The notes: generated by a model not told the origin, from the letters alone. A DNA stretch of 64,000 nt from Vibrio sp. NTOU-M3 (GCF_040869035.1 NZ_CP162100.1:806001-870000); one strand, 5' to 3'. Positions 18,688-27,394 are shown, counted from the first letter of the stretch. A program made the numbers and translations.

Positions 18688-19599
18688 ATGATCAATAACG
18701 GAAATGACATCGGCTTTATCCATGACATTGCAGGGTTAGATAAACTGCGTCAGAAAGCAGTAAATGGTGAAGAAGGTGGTGAGCAAGCGGCATTAAAAGC
18801 GGCAGCGAGACAGTTTGAAGCGATTTTCACCTCTATGCTGTTTAAATCGATGCGTGATGCGAATGCATCGTTTGAATCAGGCTTAATGGATAGTCAAAAT
18901 CAGCAGTTCTACCGTCAAATGATGGATGAGCAGATGGCCAGTGAGTTGAGTGCGAATGGTTCACTGGGCTTAGCAGACATGATTGTTGCTCAATTAAGCA
19001 CGGGGAAAGTAGAAAACCAGAATGCCGCAGCGAACAATGAAAGCTTCGAGCAGCTGATGGATAAGGTAAACCGCACTCGTCAATACCGTGCTGAGCAGGT
19101 AGAACAAGCAACAAACACTACCAAAACGGAACCAAGTTCATTTGATTCGCCAGAGTCCTTTGTCGCGTCATTGAAGCCGTACGCTGAAAAAGCAGCACAA
19201 GCTCTTGGGGTTGATTCATCACTGCTTCTTGCTCAAGCTGCCCTTGAAACTGGATGGGGCCAGAAAATGGTGGGTAATGCTCGCCACAGCAGTAATAACC
19301 TGTTTAATATTAAAGCGGATCGTAGCTGGGGTGGAGAGCGCGTGGCTACACAAACTCTTGAATACCATCAGGGGGTTCCTGTCCAGGAAAAAGCCGCATT
19401 TCGTTCTTACCAAAGTTACCAAGATAGCTTTAACGACTACGTTCGTTTCCTACAAGAAAACCCTCGTTATACATTGGCTCTGCGTCATGGCGGTGATTCT
19501 GAAAAGTTCATTAATGGTATCCATCAAGCTGGTTACGCAACTGACCCGAAATATGCAGATAAGGTATTGAGGGTAAAAGATAAAATTGACCAAATGTAA
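18688..19599 (+). CDS. flgJ: Rod-capping protein and muramidase FlgJ
   Basis: Bifunctional protein of 303 aa. The N-terminal Rod-binding domain (about 30-105) has AARQFEAIFTSMLFKSMRDA. The C-terminal glucosaminidase domain (about 160-300) opens a hole in peptidoglycan for the rod; it shows LLAQAALETGWGQK with catalytic Glu187, then NLFNIKAD and a closing YADKVLRVKDKI. Last gene of the flgF-J unit, with a terminator 19 bases downstream. Confidence 0.94.
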   Translation: MINNGNDIGFIHDIAGLDKLRQKAVNGEEGGEQAALKAAARQFEAIFTSMLFKSMRDANASFESGLMDSQNQQFYRQMMDEQMASELSANGSLGLADMIVAQLSTGKVENQNAAANNESFEQLMDKVNRTRQYRAEQVEQATNTTKTEPSSFDSPESFVASLKPYAEKAAQALGVDSSLLLAQAALETGWGQKMVGNARHSSNNLFNIKADRSWGGERVATQTLEYHQGVPVQEKAAFRSYQSYQDSFNDYVRFLQENPRYTLALRHGGDSEKFINGIHQAGYATDPKYADKVLRVKDKIDQM

Positions 19600-19618
19600 T
19601 CTCAATTACATCATTTCT

Positions 19619-19642
19619 AAGCCAGCGTCCTGCTGGCTTTTT
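19619..19642 (+). terminator. Terminator of flgFGHIJ
   Basis: AAGCCAGC-GTCCT-GCTGGCTT followed by TTTATT. Confidence 0.88.
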
Positions 19643-19668
19643 ATTATCAAATAATTCCTACATTGTTC

Positions 19669-19683
19669 TGGCACGCATGTTGC
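19669..19683 (+). promoter_or_regulatory. Sigma-54 promoter of flgK-flgL
   Basis: TGGCACGCATGTTGC matches the -24/-12 consensus exactly, 57 bases before the flgK ATG. Confidence 0.92.
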
Positions 19684-19740
19684 TTTGTATATGGGTAGCA
19701 GTTCAGTAATTACTGATTTTATTGGGTTTTCGGGGGCAAT

Positions 19741-21615
19741 ATGGCGTCGGATCTTCTGAATCTTGGTTCACAAAGTGTACTTACGGCTCAGAGACAACTA
19801 AATACCACAGGTCATAACATTTCCAATGTTAATACAGAGGGTTATAGTCGTCAGTCTGTAATACAAGGCACGAATATGCCGCGTCAATATGGTGGGGAAA
19901 CCTACGGTATGGGCGTACATGTGGAAAAAGTTCGCCGCTCATGGGATCAGTTTGCCGTTAACGAGCTTAATTTATCGACGACCAACTACGCGCACAAACG
20001 TGATGTTGAAGAAAACCTTGAGATGCTCTCAAGTATGTTGTCTTCAGTGGCGTCGAAAAAAATTCCAGAAAACATGAACGAATGGTTTGATGCAGTAAAG
20101 TCTTTGGCTGACAGCCCAAACGATGTGGGTGCACGTAAAGTTGTGCTCGAAAAAGCGGGCTTAATCACGCAAAACCTAAATGACTTTCATGAAACCATTC
20201 GTTTGCAGTCCGATGTCACCAATAAAAAGCTTGATTTAGGTATCGAGCGCGTCAATCAGCTTGCGTTAGAAATCCGCGATTTGCATCGTTTAATGATGCG
20301 AACCGCCGGCCCTCACAATGACTTGATGGACCAACATGAAAAGCTAATAGCAGAGCTATCGGAGTACACCAAAGTAACGGTAACACCGCGCAAAAATGCG
20401 GAAGGCTTTAACGTCCATATTGGTAACGGACACACCTTAGTTTCAGGTACCGAAGCCAGTCAGCTTAAAATGATTGATGGTTATCCTGATGTGCATCAAC
20501 GCCGTCTGGCGATGATCGAAGGAAAGGGCATCAAAGCCATTACTACCAAAGACATTGACGGCAAAATTGGTGCAATGTTAGATATGCGCGACAAACGCAT
20601 TCCACAATTGATGGACCAGCTCGGCCGAATGGCGACCGCTTTCTCCCATGAAGTGAATACGTTGCAATCTCAAGGTATGGATTTGAGAGGGAATATTGGT
20701 GGTTTGATCTTTACCGATGTGAACTCAGAACCTGTCGCTAAAGCGCGTGTGATCACCAGTTCAAATTCGACGGCCGACCTTGCGGTCTTTATCGAAGACA
20801 CCAGCCAGTTAAAAGGTGGTGAATATTCGCTGCAAAATAATGGCAGCGACTACATTATCACCAAGCCAGATGGTGAGCAGTCTGCCGTTCCTGTGGTGGG
20901 TGACTCGATTTATTTAGATGGCATCCGAATCGAAATTCGTAATGATTTAAGCCAAGGTGAGCGTGTCTTACTTAGACCGACACGATATGGCGGCGCGCAA
21001 ATTAAGATGGAAACCAACGATCCCTCACACATTGCAGCGCAAAGTTATGAAGCTTCAACCACATTTGCGCAGGGCAATGCAAAGTTCACGATTGCTGCCG
21101 CTGGTGATCTGCGTGAGTTTGAAGTTGTGGTATCGCCAGACGGCAACCAATTTGCAGTTACTGATACCAAAGGGAAAATGTTACTTGCACCGCAAGCCTA
21201 TCCACCAACAGGTCCGGTAACGGTAATGGGCACCAGTTTTGAACTGACTGGCGGAGCACTGCCGAACGACAAGTTCACGGCAAATCTTGTCCCATCTGAA
21301 GGTGACAACGGCAACTTGCTAAAAATGCAAAATATTCAGACCAACAAAAAGCTCAATGATGGTGAGTCCACGGTATTGGACATTTACCATAACTTGAATA
21401 CCGATGTGGGCTTACAAATGTCGACCGCCTCGCGCTTGACCGATGTCTCTCGGTTAGAAAAAGAAGCGGCGCAAGAGCGTGTAGCTTCCATCTCGGGGGT
21501 AAACCTAGATGAAGAAGCGGCCAATATGATGAAGTTCCAACAGGCATATATGGCATCGTCACGCATTATGCAGGCTGCGAATGATACCTTTAACACCATT
21601 CTGGCACTGAGATAG
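19741..21615 (+). CDS. flgK: Hook-filament junction protein FlgK (HAP1)
   Basis: Junction protein of 624 aa between hook and filament. N-terminal motif: LNTTGHNISNVNTEGYSRQSV (about 20-40). C-terminal motif: SGVNLDEEAANMMKFQQAYMASSRIMQAANDTFNTIL. The central 330-530 forms surface domains typical of longer Vibrio FlgK. Chaperoned by FlgN. Start supported by RBS-like CGGGGGCA ahead of ATG and by family alignment. Confidence 0.95.
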   Translation: MASDLLNLGSQSVLTAQRQLNTTGHNISNVNTEGYSRQSVIQGTNMPRQYGGETYGMGVHVEKVRRSWDQFAVNELNLSTTNYAHKRDVEENLEMLSSMLSSVASKKIPENMNEWFDAVKSLADSPNDVGARKVVLEKAGLITQNLNDFHETIRLQSDVTNKKLDLGIERVNQLALEIRDLHRLMMRTAGPHNDLMDQHEKLIAELSEYTKVTVTPRKNAEGFNVHIGNGHTLVSGTEASQLKMIDGYPDVHQRRLAMIEGKGIKAITTKDIDGKIGAMLDMRDKRIPQLMDQLGRMATAFSHEVNTLQSQGMDLRGNIGGLIFTDVNSEPVAKARVITSSNSTADLAVFIEDTSQLKGGEYSLQNNGSDYIITKPDGEQSAVPVVGDSIYLDGIRIEIRNDLSQGERVLLRPTRYGGAQIKMETNDPSHIAAQSYEASTTFAQGNAKFTIAAAGDLREFEVVVSPDGNQFAVTDTKGKMLLAPQAYPPTGPVTVMGTSFELTGGALPNDKFTANLVPSEGDNGNLLKMQNIQTNKKLNDGESTVLDIYHNLNTDVGLQMSTASRLTDVSRLEKEAAQERVASISGVNLDEEAANMMKFQQAYMASSRIMQAANDTFNTILALR

Positions 21616-21627
21616 GAGGCGATATAA

Positions 21628-22821
21628 ATGTTAAACCGTATTTCTAGCTTCCATAATTATCAGTCGGTGCAAAATGACTTGCGTCGTCAAGAGACCAAGG
21701 TGCATCACAATCAGGCCCAGCTTGCATCAGGTAAGCGGCTCATGAAAGCCAGCGATGACCCATTGGCGACCCATTATATTCAAAATATTGGTCAGCAAAG
21801 TGAACAGCTGCGCCAGTATATGGACGGTATCGTGTTAAGTCGAAACCGTTTAGAACATCATGAAGTGATCATTTCGAACGCAGAAAGTTACGCGGATGAA
21901 GCAAAACGTACCGTAATGGAAATGATTAACGGCTCGCTTTCTCCAGAAGACCGCTTTGCTAAGCGCCGAGAAATCGAAGAAATTGCCAACAACTTTCTCA
22001 ACTTGGTGAATGTTCAGGACGAGTCGGGTAACTACATCTTTGCTGGGACCAAACCTAAAAACCAGCCTTTCTTTCGAGATGGTAATGGTGATGTGGTCTA
22101 TGCCGGAGATGATTATCAACGCAAGATGAAGATTTCCAACGCCTTGGAAATGCCTATTAATGATCCTGGCAGCAAGCTGTTTATGGAAATTGATAACCCA
22201 TTTGGTGACTTTGAACCACAGTACGCATTAGGCGAGGCTTCAGAACTGTTGTTGGAAAGAGCGATTAACCTTAACCCGGATGATCAGTCTACCTATAAAG
22301 TCACTTTCGTTGATATGCCAAGCGGCAAATATGGTTATCAATTAGAGCGTGACGGTTCGGTGGTTGCCGCTGATGAATTTGACCCATCGACGGGAATTAA
22401 GTTTGAAGATGTTTCGATTCAGGTAAAAGGCCAGATTAACAAAGGGGATGAAATTACCCTTGAGCCAAGAAGAACGTATTCGATCTTTGAAACATTTCGT
22501 GATGCGATGGCGCTATCTGAAGGCTCGGTTTCAGACAGCTCGAATACAGCTAAGTTACATCAAATTACGCAAGAATTTCATGCTGCTTTTATCCATTTAA
22601 ACAAAGCGCGCACCGATGTGGGTGCAAGGCTGAGTACGCTCGATATTCAAGAGCAGCAACATGAAGACTTTAAGATGACGCTCGCGAAGTCAAAAAGTAC
22701 GTTTGAAGATTTGGATTATGCCGAAGCGGTGATTGAGTTTAATGAAAACTCACGTGCGCTTCAGGCATCGCAACAGGCTTTTGGCAAAACCAAAGACCTG
22801 ACGCTTTTTAACTACATCTAA
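21628..22821 (+). CDS. flgL: Hook-filament junction protein FlgL (HAP3)
   Basis: Junction protein of 397 aa that sits on FlgK and starts the filament. It is flagellin-like at both ends: LASGKRLMKASDDPLATHYIQN near residue 31, and DYAEAVIEFNENSRALQASQQAFGKTKDLTLFNYI at the C-terminus. RBS GATAGGAGGCGAT, 12 bases after flgK. A hairpin lacking a T run follows at about 22819-22859. Confidence 0.95.
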   Translation: MLNRISSFHNYQSVQNDLRRQETKVHHNQAQLASGKRLMKASDDPLATHYIQNIGQQSEQLRQYMDGIVLSRNRLEHHEVIISNAESYADEAKRTVMEMINGSLSPEDRFAKRREIEEIANNFLNLVNVQDESGNYIFAGTKPKNQPFFRDGNGDVVYAGDDYQRKMKISNALEMPINDPGSKLFMEIDNPFGDFEPQYALGEASELLLERAINLNPDDQSTYKVTFVDMPSGKYGYQLERDGSVVAADEFDPSTGIKFEDVSIQVKGQINKGDEITLEPRRTYSIFETFRDAMALSEGSVSDSSNTAKLHQITQEFHAAFIHLNKARTDVGARLSTLDIQEQQHEDFKMTLAKSKSTFEDLDYAEAVIEFNENSRALQASQQAFGKTKDLTLFNYI

Positions 22822-22859
22822 CCATCATGCCTTACGTGCTATGCCGTAAGTGCTGGTTA
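22819..22859 (+). other. Hairpin at the end of flgL
   Basis: CTTACG (22831-22836) pairs with CGTAAG (22845-22850). Outer arms TAACCA and TGGTTA also pair, giving a two-part stem. With no T run it is not a normal terminator. The rest of the 379-base gap to flaA holds the flaA promoter and leader. Confidence 0.4.
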
Positions 22860-23048
22860 GGTGATGCTGCCCTTGGTGATGAACATAAGTTGCATAAGCA
22901 GCTATGGCAATTAAGCGGCAATCAGATGGCAATGCATTTTGCCGTTGAATAAGAAAGATAGGTTTTTAGCCATTATAAAAACCGATTCCTTGTTATAAAT
23001 GATTGAATAAATTGAGTAATAAATCTTTTGTGAGATTTTTCTTAAACT

Positions 23049-23063
23049 TGGCATAGTACTTGA
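23049..23063 (+). promoter_or_regulatory. Sigma-54 promoter candidate of flaA
   Basis: TGGCATAGTACTTGA (GG at 23050-23051, ten bases, then GA instead of GC). FlaA of V. cholerae is the one sigma-54-dependent flagellin, so the site fits despite the -12 mismatch. Confidence 0.55.
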
Positions 23064-23095
23064 AAGAGTAATATCAAGAGTTATCAAAAGGTTTA

Positions 23096-23117
23096 TAAAC
23101 CGGTGATTGCCGGTTTA
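23096..23117 (+). other. Perfect hairpin in the flaA leader
   Basis: TAAACCGG-TGATTG-CCGGTTTA: an 8-bp perfect stem 33 bases after the -12 element. It would lie near the 5' end of the flaA mRNA and could stabilise it. A second small palindrome (CGCAAGCACTTGCG, 23166-23179) lies nearer the RBS. Confidence 0.5.
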
Positions 23118-23200
23118 GCAAGTCATCACGGTCAGTGCTTCCAAATGAGATTAAGCTGGCCGCTTCGCAAGCACTTGCGAACTCACTAGGAGAGCAAACT

Positions 23201-24340
23201 ATGACCATTACAGTAAATACTAACGTGTCGGCGATGACCGCTCAGCGTTACTTGAATAAGGCGACAGGTGAATTAAACACCTCGATGGAACGCCTATCTT
23301 CAGGTAATAAAATTAACAGTGCAAAAGATGATGCGGCAGGTCTGCAAATCTCGAACCGATTGACAGCGCAGTCTCGTGGTCTTGATGTTGCAATGCGTAA
23401 CGCGAACGATGGTATCTCGATTGCACAGACAGCTGAAGGGGCGATGAACGAATCGACCAGTATCTTACAACGTATTCGTGACTTGTCATTGCAGTCTGCT
23501 AACGGCACCAACTCAGCATCTGAGCGTCAAGCTCTGCACGAAGAAGTTGCAGCACTGCAAGATGAGCTAAACCGTATCGCCGAGACGACGTCATTCGGTG
23601 GCCGTAAGTTGCTTAATGGTTCATTTGGTGAAGCGTCATTCCAGATCGGTGCGAGTTCTGGTGAGGCAATCATCATGGGATTGACCAGTGTACGTGCGGA
23701 TGATTTTCGTATGGGCGGCCAGTCATTCATTTCTGAGCAAGGTAAAGACAAAGACTGGGGCGTTCCCGCAACGGCCAAAGATCTTAAATTTGAATTTACC
23801 ACCAAAGATGGTGAAGCCATTACGCTAGATGTTTTAGCAAAAGAAGGCGACGACATTGAAGAACTGGCAACGTACATTAACGGTCAAACCGATAAGTTCA
23901 AAGCATCTGTTAACGAAGAAGGTAAGCTGCAGATCTTTGCCGCAGAGCCAAACCTACAAGGCAACCTCAATATCTCTGGTGGCCTAGCCGGTGAGCTTGG
24001 ACTTAACGGTGGCCCTGGTGTTGCGACAACCGTTCAGAACATTGACGTACGTTCGGTGGGTGGTGCACAAAATGCAGTAGGTATTGTGGATGCAGCGCTT
24101 AAGTATGTAGACTCTCAACGAGCTGACTTAGGTGCGAAACAAAACCGTTTGAGCCACAGTATTAATAACTTGGCTAACATTCAAGAAAACGTTGAAGCGT
24201 CAAACAGCCGTATTAAAGATACCGATTTTGCGAAGGAAACAACGCAAATGACCAAAGCACAAATTTTGCAACAAGCTGGTACATCGATTCTAGCTCAAGC
24301 AAAACAGTTGCCAAACTCTGCAATGTCATTATTGCAGTAG
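23201..24340 (+). CDS. flaA: Polar flagellin FlaA-type
   Basis: Flagellin of 379 aa. Conserved ends: [18 protein letters not shown] and [22 protein letters not shown] (near 1-58), and [42 protein letters not shown] split over the last 45 residues. The middle segment ([20 protein letters not shown]) is like V. cholerae FlaA, the flagellin essential for filament formation. No Cys. The ATG at 23201 has RBS AGGAGAG; the frame stays open 22 codons upstream to a GTG, which I do not accept as start. In V. vulnificus-type naming this locus would be called flaC. Confidence 0.92.
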   Translation: MTITVNTNVSAMTAQRYLNKATGELNTSMERLSSGNKINSAKDDAAGLQISNRLTAQSRGLDVAMRNANDGISIAQTAEGAMNESTSILQRIRDLSLQSANGTNSASERQALHEEVAALQDELNRIAETTSFGGRKLLNGSFGEASFQIGASSGEAIIMGLTSVRADDFRMGGQSFISEQGKDKDWGVPATAKDLKFEFTTKDGEAITLDVLAKEGDDIEELATYINGQTDKFKASVNEEGKLQIFAAEPNLQGNLNISGGLAGELGLNGGPGVATTVQNIDVRSVGGAQNAVGIVDAALKYVDSQRADLGAKQNRLSHSINNLANIQENVEASNSRIKDTDFAKETTQMTKAQILQQAGTSILAQAKQLPNSAMSLLQ

Positions 24341-24349
24341 TAATAAGAC

Positions 24350-24388
24350 CCTTCATTAACGCACTCCCAGACGTGGGGTTAATGAAGG
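24350..24388 (+). other. Long hairpin after flaA
   Basis: CCTTCATTAAC (24350-24360) pairs perfectly with GTTAATGAAGG (24378-24388), with an inner CCCA/TGGG stem. No T run follows. It probably protects the flagellin mRNA 3' end ahead of the true terminator 130 bases on. Confidence 0.6.
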
Positions 24389-24522
24389 AGCTTAGGCAAG
24401 CATGATTGATATTGAGTGTAAAGTTCTCTCTCTCACCTGCTTTATACTTTGCCATTAATCATGCACTCGGCAGCCAAAATGTGTCATTTCTCTCGATCTC
24501 CACATTGGCATGGCTACCACAT

Positions 24523-24560
24523 AGCCCCGGTTCTCTCAAAGGAAAGGGGCTTTTTCTTTT
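24523..24560 (+). terminator. Terminator of flaA
   Basis: AGCCCC (24523-24528) and GGGGCT (24546-24551) form the stem, followed by TTTTCTTTTT. Confidence 0.85.
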
Positions 24561-24693
24561 TCTGTAACTTTTAAACCTTCCATATTTCAGCATGATGTAG
24601 CGCGTAATTGATGTGCTAACGCTATCACTCGACCGATTCTGATTATTCTTTAATTAAAACTTCTCAAACTGTTTCCTTGGTCACCTAATCATC

Positions 24694-24718
24694 TAAAGTT
24701 TATTTTTTCGGCATACAA
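24694..24718 (+). promoter_or_regulatory. Sigma-28 promoter candidate of flaC
   Basis: TAAAGTTT at 24694 equals the sigma-28 -35 consensus. GCATACAA at 24711-24718 partly matches GCCGATAA, but the spacing is about two bases short. Function expected because flaC-type flagellins use FliA. Confidence 0.35.
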
Positions 24719-24745
24719 TTCCATTTTTCTTCTAAAGGAAACTCA

Positions 24746-24841
24746 ATGCGGGTCGCTAATAAGGGTACTTTGAGAGAACTAATTGGTTTGCCGAGACGTC
24801 GGAAACCGTTCGGAACTTCCGACTCGTCGGATAATCAATAG
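24746..24841 (+). CDS. Putative 31-aa leader peptide upstream of flaC
   Basis: Small ORF of 31 codons, ATG at 24746 to TAG at 24839-24841, with a good RBS (TAAAGGAAACTCA). The peptide is basic in the middle (LPRRRKPF) and Ser/Asp-rich at the end (TSDSSDNQ). Its stop codon overlaps the flaC ribosome-binding site (TAGGAGAG), and flaC starts 11 bases later, so translation of the two could be coupled. Codons 16-28 encode one arm to the other of a stem (24791-24804 with 24817-24830, 11 of 14 pairs). I do not recognise the peptide. It may be a chance ORF. Confidence 0.4.
   Translation: MRVANKGTLRELIGLPRRRKPFGTSDSSDNQ
24791..24830 (+). promoter_or_regulatory. Hairpin inside the flaC leader ORF
   Basis: CCGAGACGTCGGAA pairs with TTCCGACTCGTCGG (11 of 14 positions, loop ACCGTTCGGAAC). 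It ends 11 bases before the flaC RBS, well placed for translation-dependent control. Confidence 0.5.
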
Positions 24842-24852
24842 GAGAGACCACT

Positions 24853-25986
24853 ATGGCGGTTAATGTAAACACTAACGTATCGGCGATGACTGCGCAGCGT
24901 TATTTAAATAGCGCAACATCAGCACAACAGACATCAATGGAACGTTTATCTTCTGGTTTTAAAATCAACAGTGCAAAAGACGATGCTGCTGGCTTGCAGA
25001 TCTCTAACCGTTTGAATGTGCAAAGCCGTGGCTTAGATGTTGCTGTACGTAACGCGAATGATGGTATTTCAATGGCGCAAACCGCAGAGGGTGCCATGAA
25101 TGAAACCACCAACATCCTGCAACGTATGCGTGATCTATCACTACAATCGGCGAACGGTTCAAACTCTAAGTCTGAGCGCGTGGCGATTCAAGAAGAAATC
25201 ACTGCATTGAATGACGAATTGAACCGTATTGCGGAAACGACCTCATTTGGTGGTAATAAGCTACTTAACGGTACATTCGCAACCAAATCATTCCAGATCG
25301 GTGCAGATAATGGTGAAGCGGTGATGTTAACGCTGAACAATATGCGTAGTGACAACACCATGATGGGCGGTAGCAGCTATGTTGCAGCAAATGGTCAAGA
25401 TAAAGACTGGGCCGTTCAAGCAGGTGCTAACGATCTGACCATCGCACTGACTGATAAGTTTGGTCAGGCACAAAACATCACTATCAATGCAAAAGAAGGT
25501 GATGATATCGAAGAACTTGCAACGTACATCAATGGTCAGACTGATATGGTGAAAGCATCGGTTGATGAAGAGGGTAAGTTACAAATCTTCACAGATAACA
25601 ATAAGGTAGAAGGTGCAACAACCTTTGGTGGTAGCCTTGCTGGTGAATTGAGCATGGGTGCAGCTCAAGCCGTGACGGTAGATACCATTGACGTAACTAC
25701 AGTAGGTGGCGCACAAGAGTCTGTCGCTATTGTGGATGCGGCTCTGAAGTTTGTAGATAGTCACCGTGCGGAGCTGGGTGCATTCCAAAACCGCTTTAAC
25801 CATGCGATCAACAACTTAGATAACATTAACGAAAACGTGAATGCTTCTAAGAGCCGTATTAAAGACACTGACTTTGCTAAAGAGACGACAGCGCTTACTA
25901 AATCGCAAATCTTGTCTCAAGCATCAAGCTCTGTCTTGGCACAGGCAAAACAAGCACCAAACTCTGCTCTTGGTTTACTTGGTTAA
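24853..25986 (+). CDS. flaC: Polar flagellin FlaC-type
   Basis: Flagellin of 377 aa, closely similar to flaA at both ends ([38 protein letters not shown]) and shared [16 protein letters not shown] in the middle. Its variable part ([28 protein letters not shown]) fits V. cholerae FlaC, an accessory flagellin. RBS ATAGGAGAG. The second flagellin of a tandem pair, with a separate promoter and terminator. Named flaD in V. vulnificus-type schemes. Confidence 0.9.
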   Translation: MAVNVNTNVSAMTAQRYLNSATSAQQTSMERLSSGFKINSAKDDAAGLQISNRLNVQSRGLDVAVRNANDGISMAQTAEGAMNETTNILQRMRDLSLQSANGSNSKSERVAIQEEITALNDELNRIAETTSFGGNKLLNGTFATKSFQIGADNGEAVMLTLNNMRSDNTMMGGSSYVAANGQDKDWAVQAGANDLTIALTDKFGQAQNITINAKEGDDIEELATYINGQTDMVKASVDEEGKLQIFTDNNKVEGATTFGGSLAGELSMGAAQAVTVDTIDVTTVGGAQESVAIVDAALKFVDSHRAELGAFQNRFNHAINNLDNINENVNASKSRIKDTDFAKETTALTKSQILSQASSSVLAQAKQAPNSALGLLG

Positions 25987-26005
25987 TCCAATTAGTTGCA
26001 ATGCA

Positions 26006-26032
26006 AAAATCCAGCTTCGGCTGGATTTTTTT
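26006..26032 (+). terminator. Terminator of flaC with UUCG tetraloop
   Basis: AATCCAGC-TTCG-GCTGGATT followed by seven T's; the C(UUCG)G loop is extra stable. Confidence 0.95.
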
Positions 26033-26149
26033 ATGCCTAAGCTAAGTGTAAGTAAGCGCGCTCTACGTAAAGTGAACTCGTTGTTCATCGCTCGCAAAAG
26101 TGTGTTAATTCGGAAAGAAGGAGATGAAGTAAAGTTAGACGGATAGATA

Positions 26150-26175
26150 AAACAAAACCCAGAGAAAGCTGGGTT
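26150..26175 (-). terminator. Terminator of the tRNA array
   Basis: On the minus strand, AACCCAG-CTTTCT-CTGGGTT followed by TTGTTTTAT, ten bases after the last tRNA. Confidence 0.85.
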
Positions 26176-26184
26176 TGTAATAAA

Positions 26185-26269
26185 TGGTGCGGAAGGAGAG
26201 ACTTGAACTCTCACACCTTGCGGCGCCAGAACCTAAATCTGGTGCGTCTACCAATTCCGCCACTTCCGC
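26185..26269 (-). tRNA. tRNA-Leu(TAG), copy 1 by position
   Basis: 85-nt tRNA with long variable arm, anticodon loop TTTAGGT (TAG, reads CUN), acceptor GCGGAAG/CTTCCGC, encoded CCA. Last tRNA of the leftward transcript. Confidence 0.95.
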
Positions 26270-26320
26270 AACAAATCTGTAGTCATAGCTGATAATTGGT
26301 GAATCAACTTGACGTTGTAA

Positions 26321-26388
26321 TGGTAGGCTAGTTAGAGCCGGACCAGGGACAATAGATGGAGCATCAAAAGATGTTATCCATTGAACCT
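26321..26388 (-). pseudogene. Decayed tRNA-Gln(TTG)
   Basis: 68-nt relic of the array's tRNA-Gln. It keeps CCTACCA at the 3' end (Gln: CCTGCCA), CTTTTGATG of the anticodon loop, and CCCTGGT-CG--TC of the T arm. The D arm is shortened, the acceptor stem has two mismatches of seven and the anticodon stem is broken. The segment could instead fold as TGGA-taa-CATC-TTTT-GATG-c-TCCA. Not a working tRNA by inspection. Confidence 0.65.
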
Positions 26389-26396
26389 ACAAATAA

Positions 26397-26471
26397 TGGC
26401 AGGTCTACCTGGATTCGAACCAGGGAATGGCGGCATCAAAAGCCGCTGCCTTACCGCTTGGCGATAGACCT
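26397..26471 (-). tRNA. tRNA-Gln(TTG), copy 1
   Basis: 75-nt tRNA, acceptor AGGTCTA/TAGACCT, anticodon arm GCGGC-TTTTGAT-GCCGC (TTG), T arm CCTGG-TTCGAAT-CCAGG, CCA encoded. Confidence 0.95.
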
Positions 26472-26504
26472 GCAGGCGATAGTCATAAAAGACATATCAA
26501 ATAA

Positions 26505-26589
26505 TGGTGCGGAAGGAGAGACTTGAACTCTCACACCTTGCGGCGCCAGAACCTAAATCTGGTGCGTCTACCAATTCCGCCACTTCCGC
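26505..26589 (-). tRNA. tRNA-Leu(TAG), copy 2
   Basis: Identical to copy 1. Confidence 0.95.
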
Positions 26590-26622
26590 ATAATTACTGA
26601 GTAAACTCAATAATCAAAATAG

Positions 26623-26697
26623 TGGCAGGTCTACCTGGATTCGAACCAGGGAATGGCGGCATCAAAAGCCGCTGCCTTACCGCTTGGCGATAGACCT
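26623..26697 (-). tRNA. tRNA-Gln(TTG), copy 2
   Basis: Identical to Gln copy 1. The 33-base spacer to Leu copy 2 recurs almost unchanged at 27061-27093, a sign of Leu-Gln unit duplication. Confidence 0.95.
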
Positions 26698-26737
26698 GCA
26701 GGCGATAGTCGTAAAGACTGATCAAATTAGAAAAGTA

Positions 26738-26822
26738 TGGTGCGGAAGGAGAGACTTGAACTCTCACACCTTGCGGCGCCAGAACCTAAATCTGGTGCGT
26801 CTACCAATTCCGCCACTTCCGC
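26738..26822 (-). tRNA. tRNA-Leu(TAG), copy 3
   Basis: Identical to copy 1. Confidence 0.95.
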
Positions 26823-26874
26823 AACTTTTCTGTCGTCATCAAGGTAATTGGTAAAACCTAAATAACGAAATAAA

Positions 26875-26951
26875 TGGTGGCTACGACGGGATTCGAACCT
26901 GTGACCCCATCATTATGAGTGATGTGCTCTAACCAGCTGAGCTACGTAGCC
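26875..26951 (-). tRNA. tRNA-Met(CAT), elongator, copy 1
   Basis: 77-nt tRNA, acceptor GGCTACG/CGTAGCC, anticodon loop CTCATAA (CAT). It resembles E. coli elongator metT/metU rather than the initiator or the Ile2 type. Confidence 0.93.
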
Positions 26952-26975
26952 AACACAATATTCTTTAAATCAAGA

Positions 26976-27060
26976 TGGTGCGGAAGGAGAGACTTGAACT
27001 CTCACACCTTGCGGCGCCAGAACCTAAATCTGGTGCGTCTACCAATTCCGCCACTTCCGC
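26976..27060 (-). tRNA. tRNA-Leu(TAG), copy 4
   Basis: Identical to copy 1. Confidence 0.95.
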
Positions 27061-27093
27061 ATAATTACTGAGTAAACTCAATAATCAAAATAA

Positions 27094-27168
27094 TGGCAGG
27101 TCTACCTGGATTCGAACCAGGGAATGGCGGCATCAAAAGCCGCTGCCTTACCGCTTGGCGATAGACCT
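27094..27168 (-). tRNA. tRNA-Gln(TTG), copy 3
   Basis: Identical to Gln copy 1. Followed (on the plus strand) by the perfect spacer hairpin ATAGTC-AAAA-GACTAT at 27176-27191. Confidence 0.95.
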
Positions 27169-27199
27169 GCAGGCGATAGTCAAAAGACTATTCAATATA

Positions 27200-27284
27200 T
27201 GGTGCGGAAAGAGAGACTTGAACTCTCACACCTTGCGGCGCCAGAACCTAAATCTGGTGCGTCTACCAATTCCGCCATTTCCGC
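27200..27284 (-). tRNA. tRNA-Leu(TAG), copy 5, acceptor variant
   Basis: Same as the other Leu copies except for a paired change at the base of the acceptor stem: GCGGAAA/TTTCCGC instead of GCGGAAG/CTTCCGC. Pairing is kept, so it should be functional. Confidence 0.95.
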
Positions 27285-27309
27285 ATATATTGTTTAGAGT
27301 ATTTCAAGA

Positions 27310-27394
27310 TGGTGCGGAAGGAGAGACTTGAACTCTCACACCTTGCGGCGCCAGAACCTAAATCTGGTGCGTCTACCAATTCCGCCACTTCCGC
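27310..27394 (-). tRNA. tRNA-Leu(TAG), copy 6
   Basis: Identical to copy 1. Confidence 0.95.

Noticed and set aside
23135..23200. N-terminal extension of flaA from a GTG
   Set aside because: Flagellin starts are strongly conserved at MTI/MAV-VNTN, and the RBS fits the internal ATG at 23201.
26033..26146. 37-aa ORF directly after the flaC terminator (MPKLSVSKRALRKV...)
   Set aside because: Its ATG lies in the terminator T run with no RBS, and it ends at the tRNA-array terminator. Most likely chance; no family recognised.
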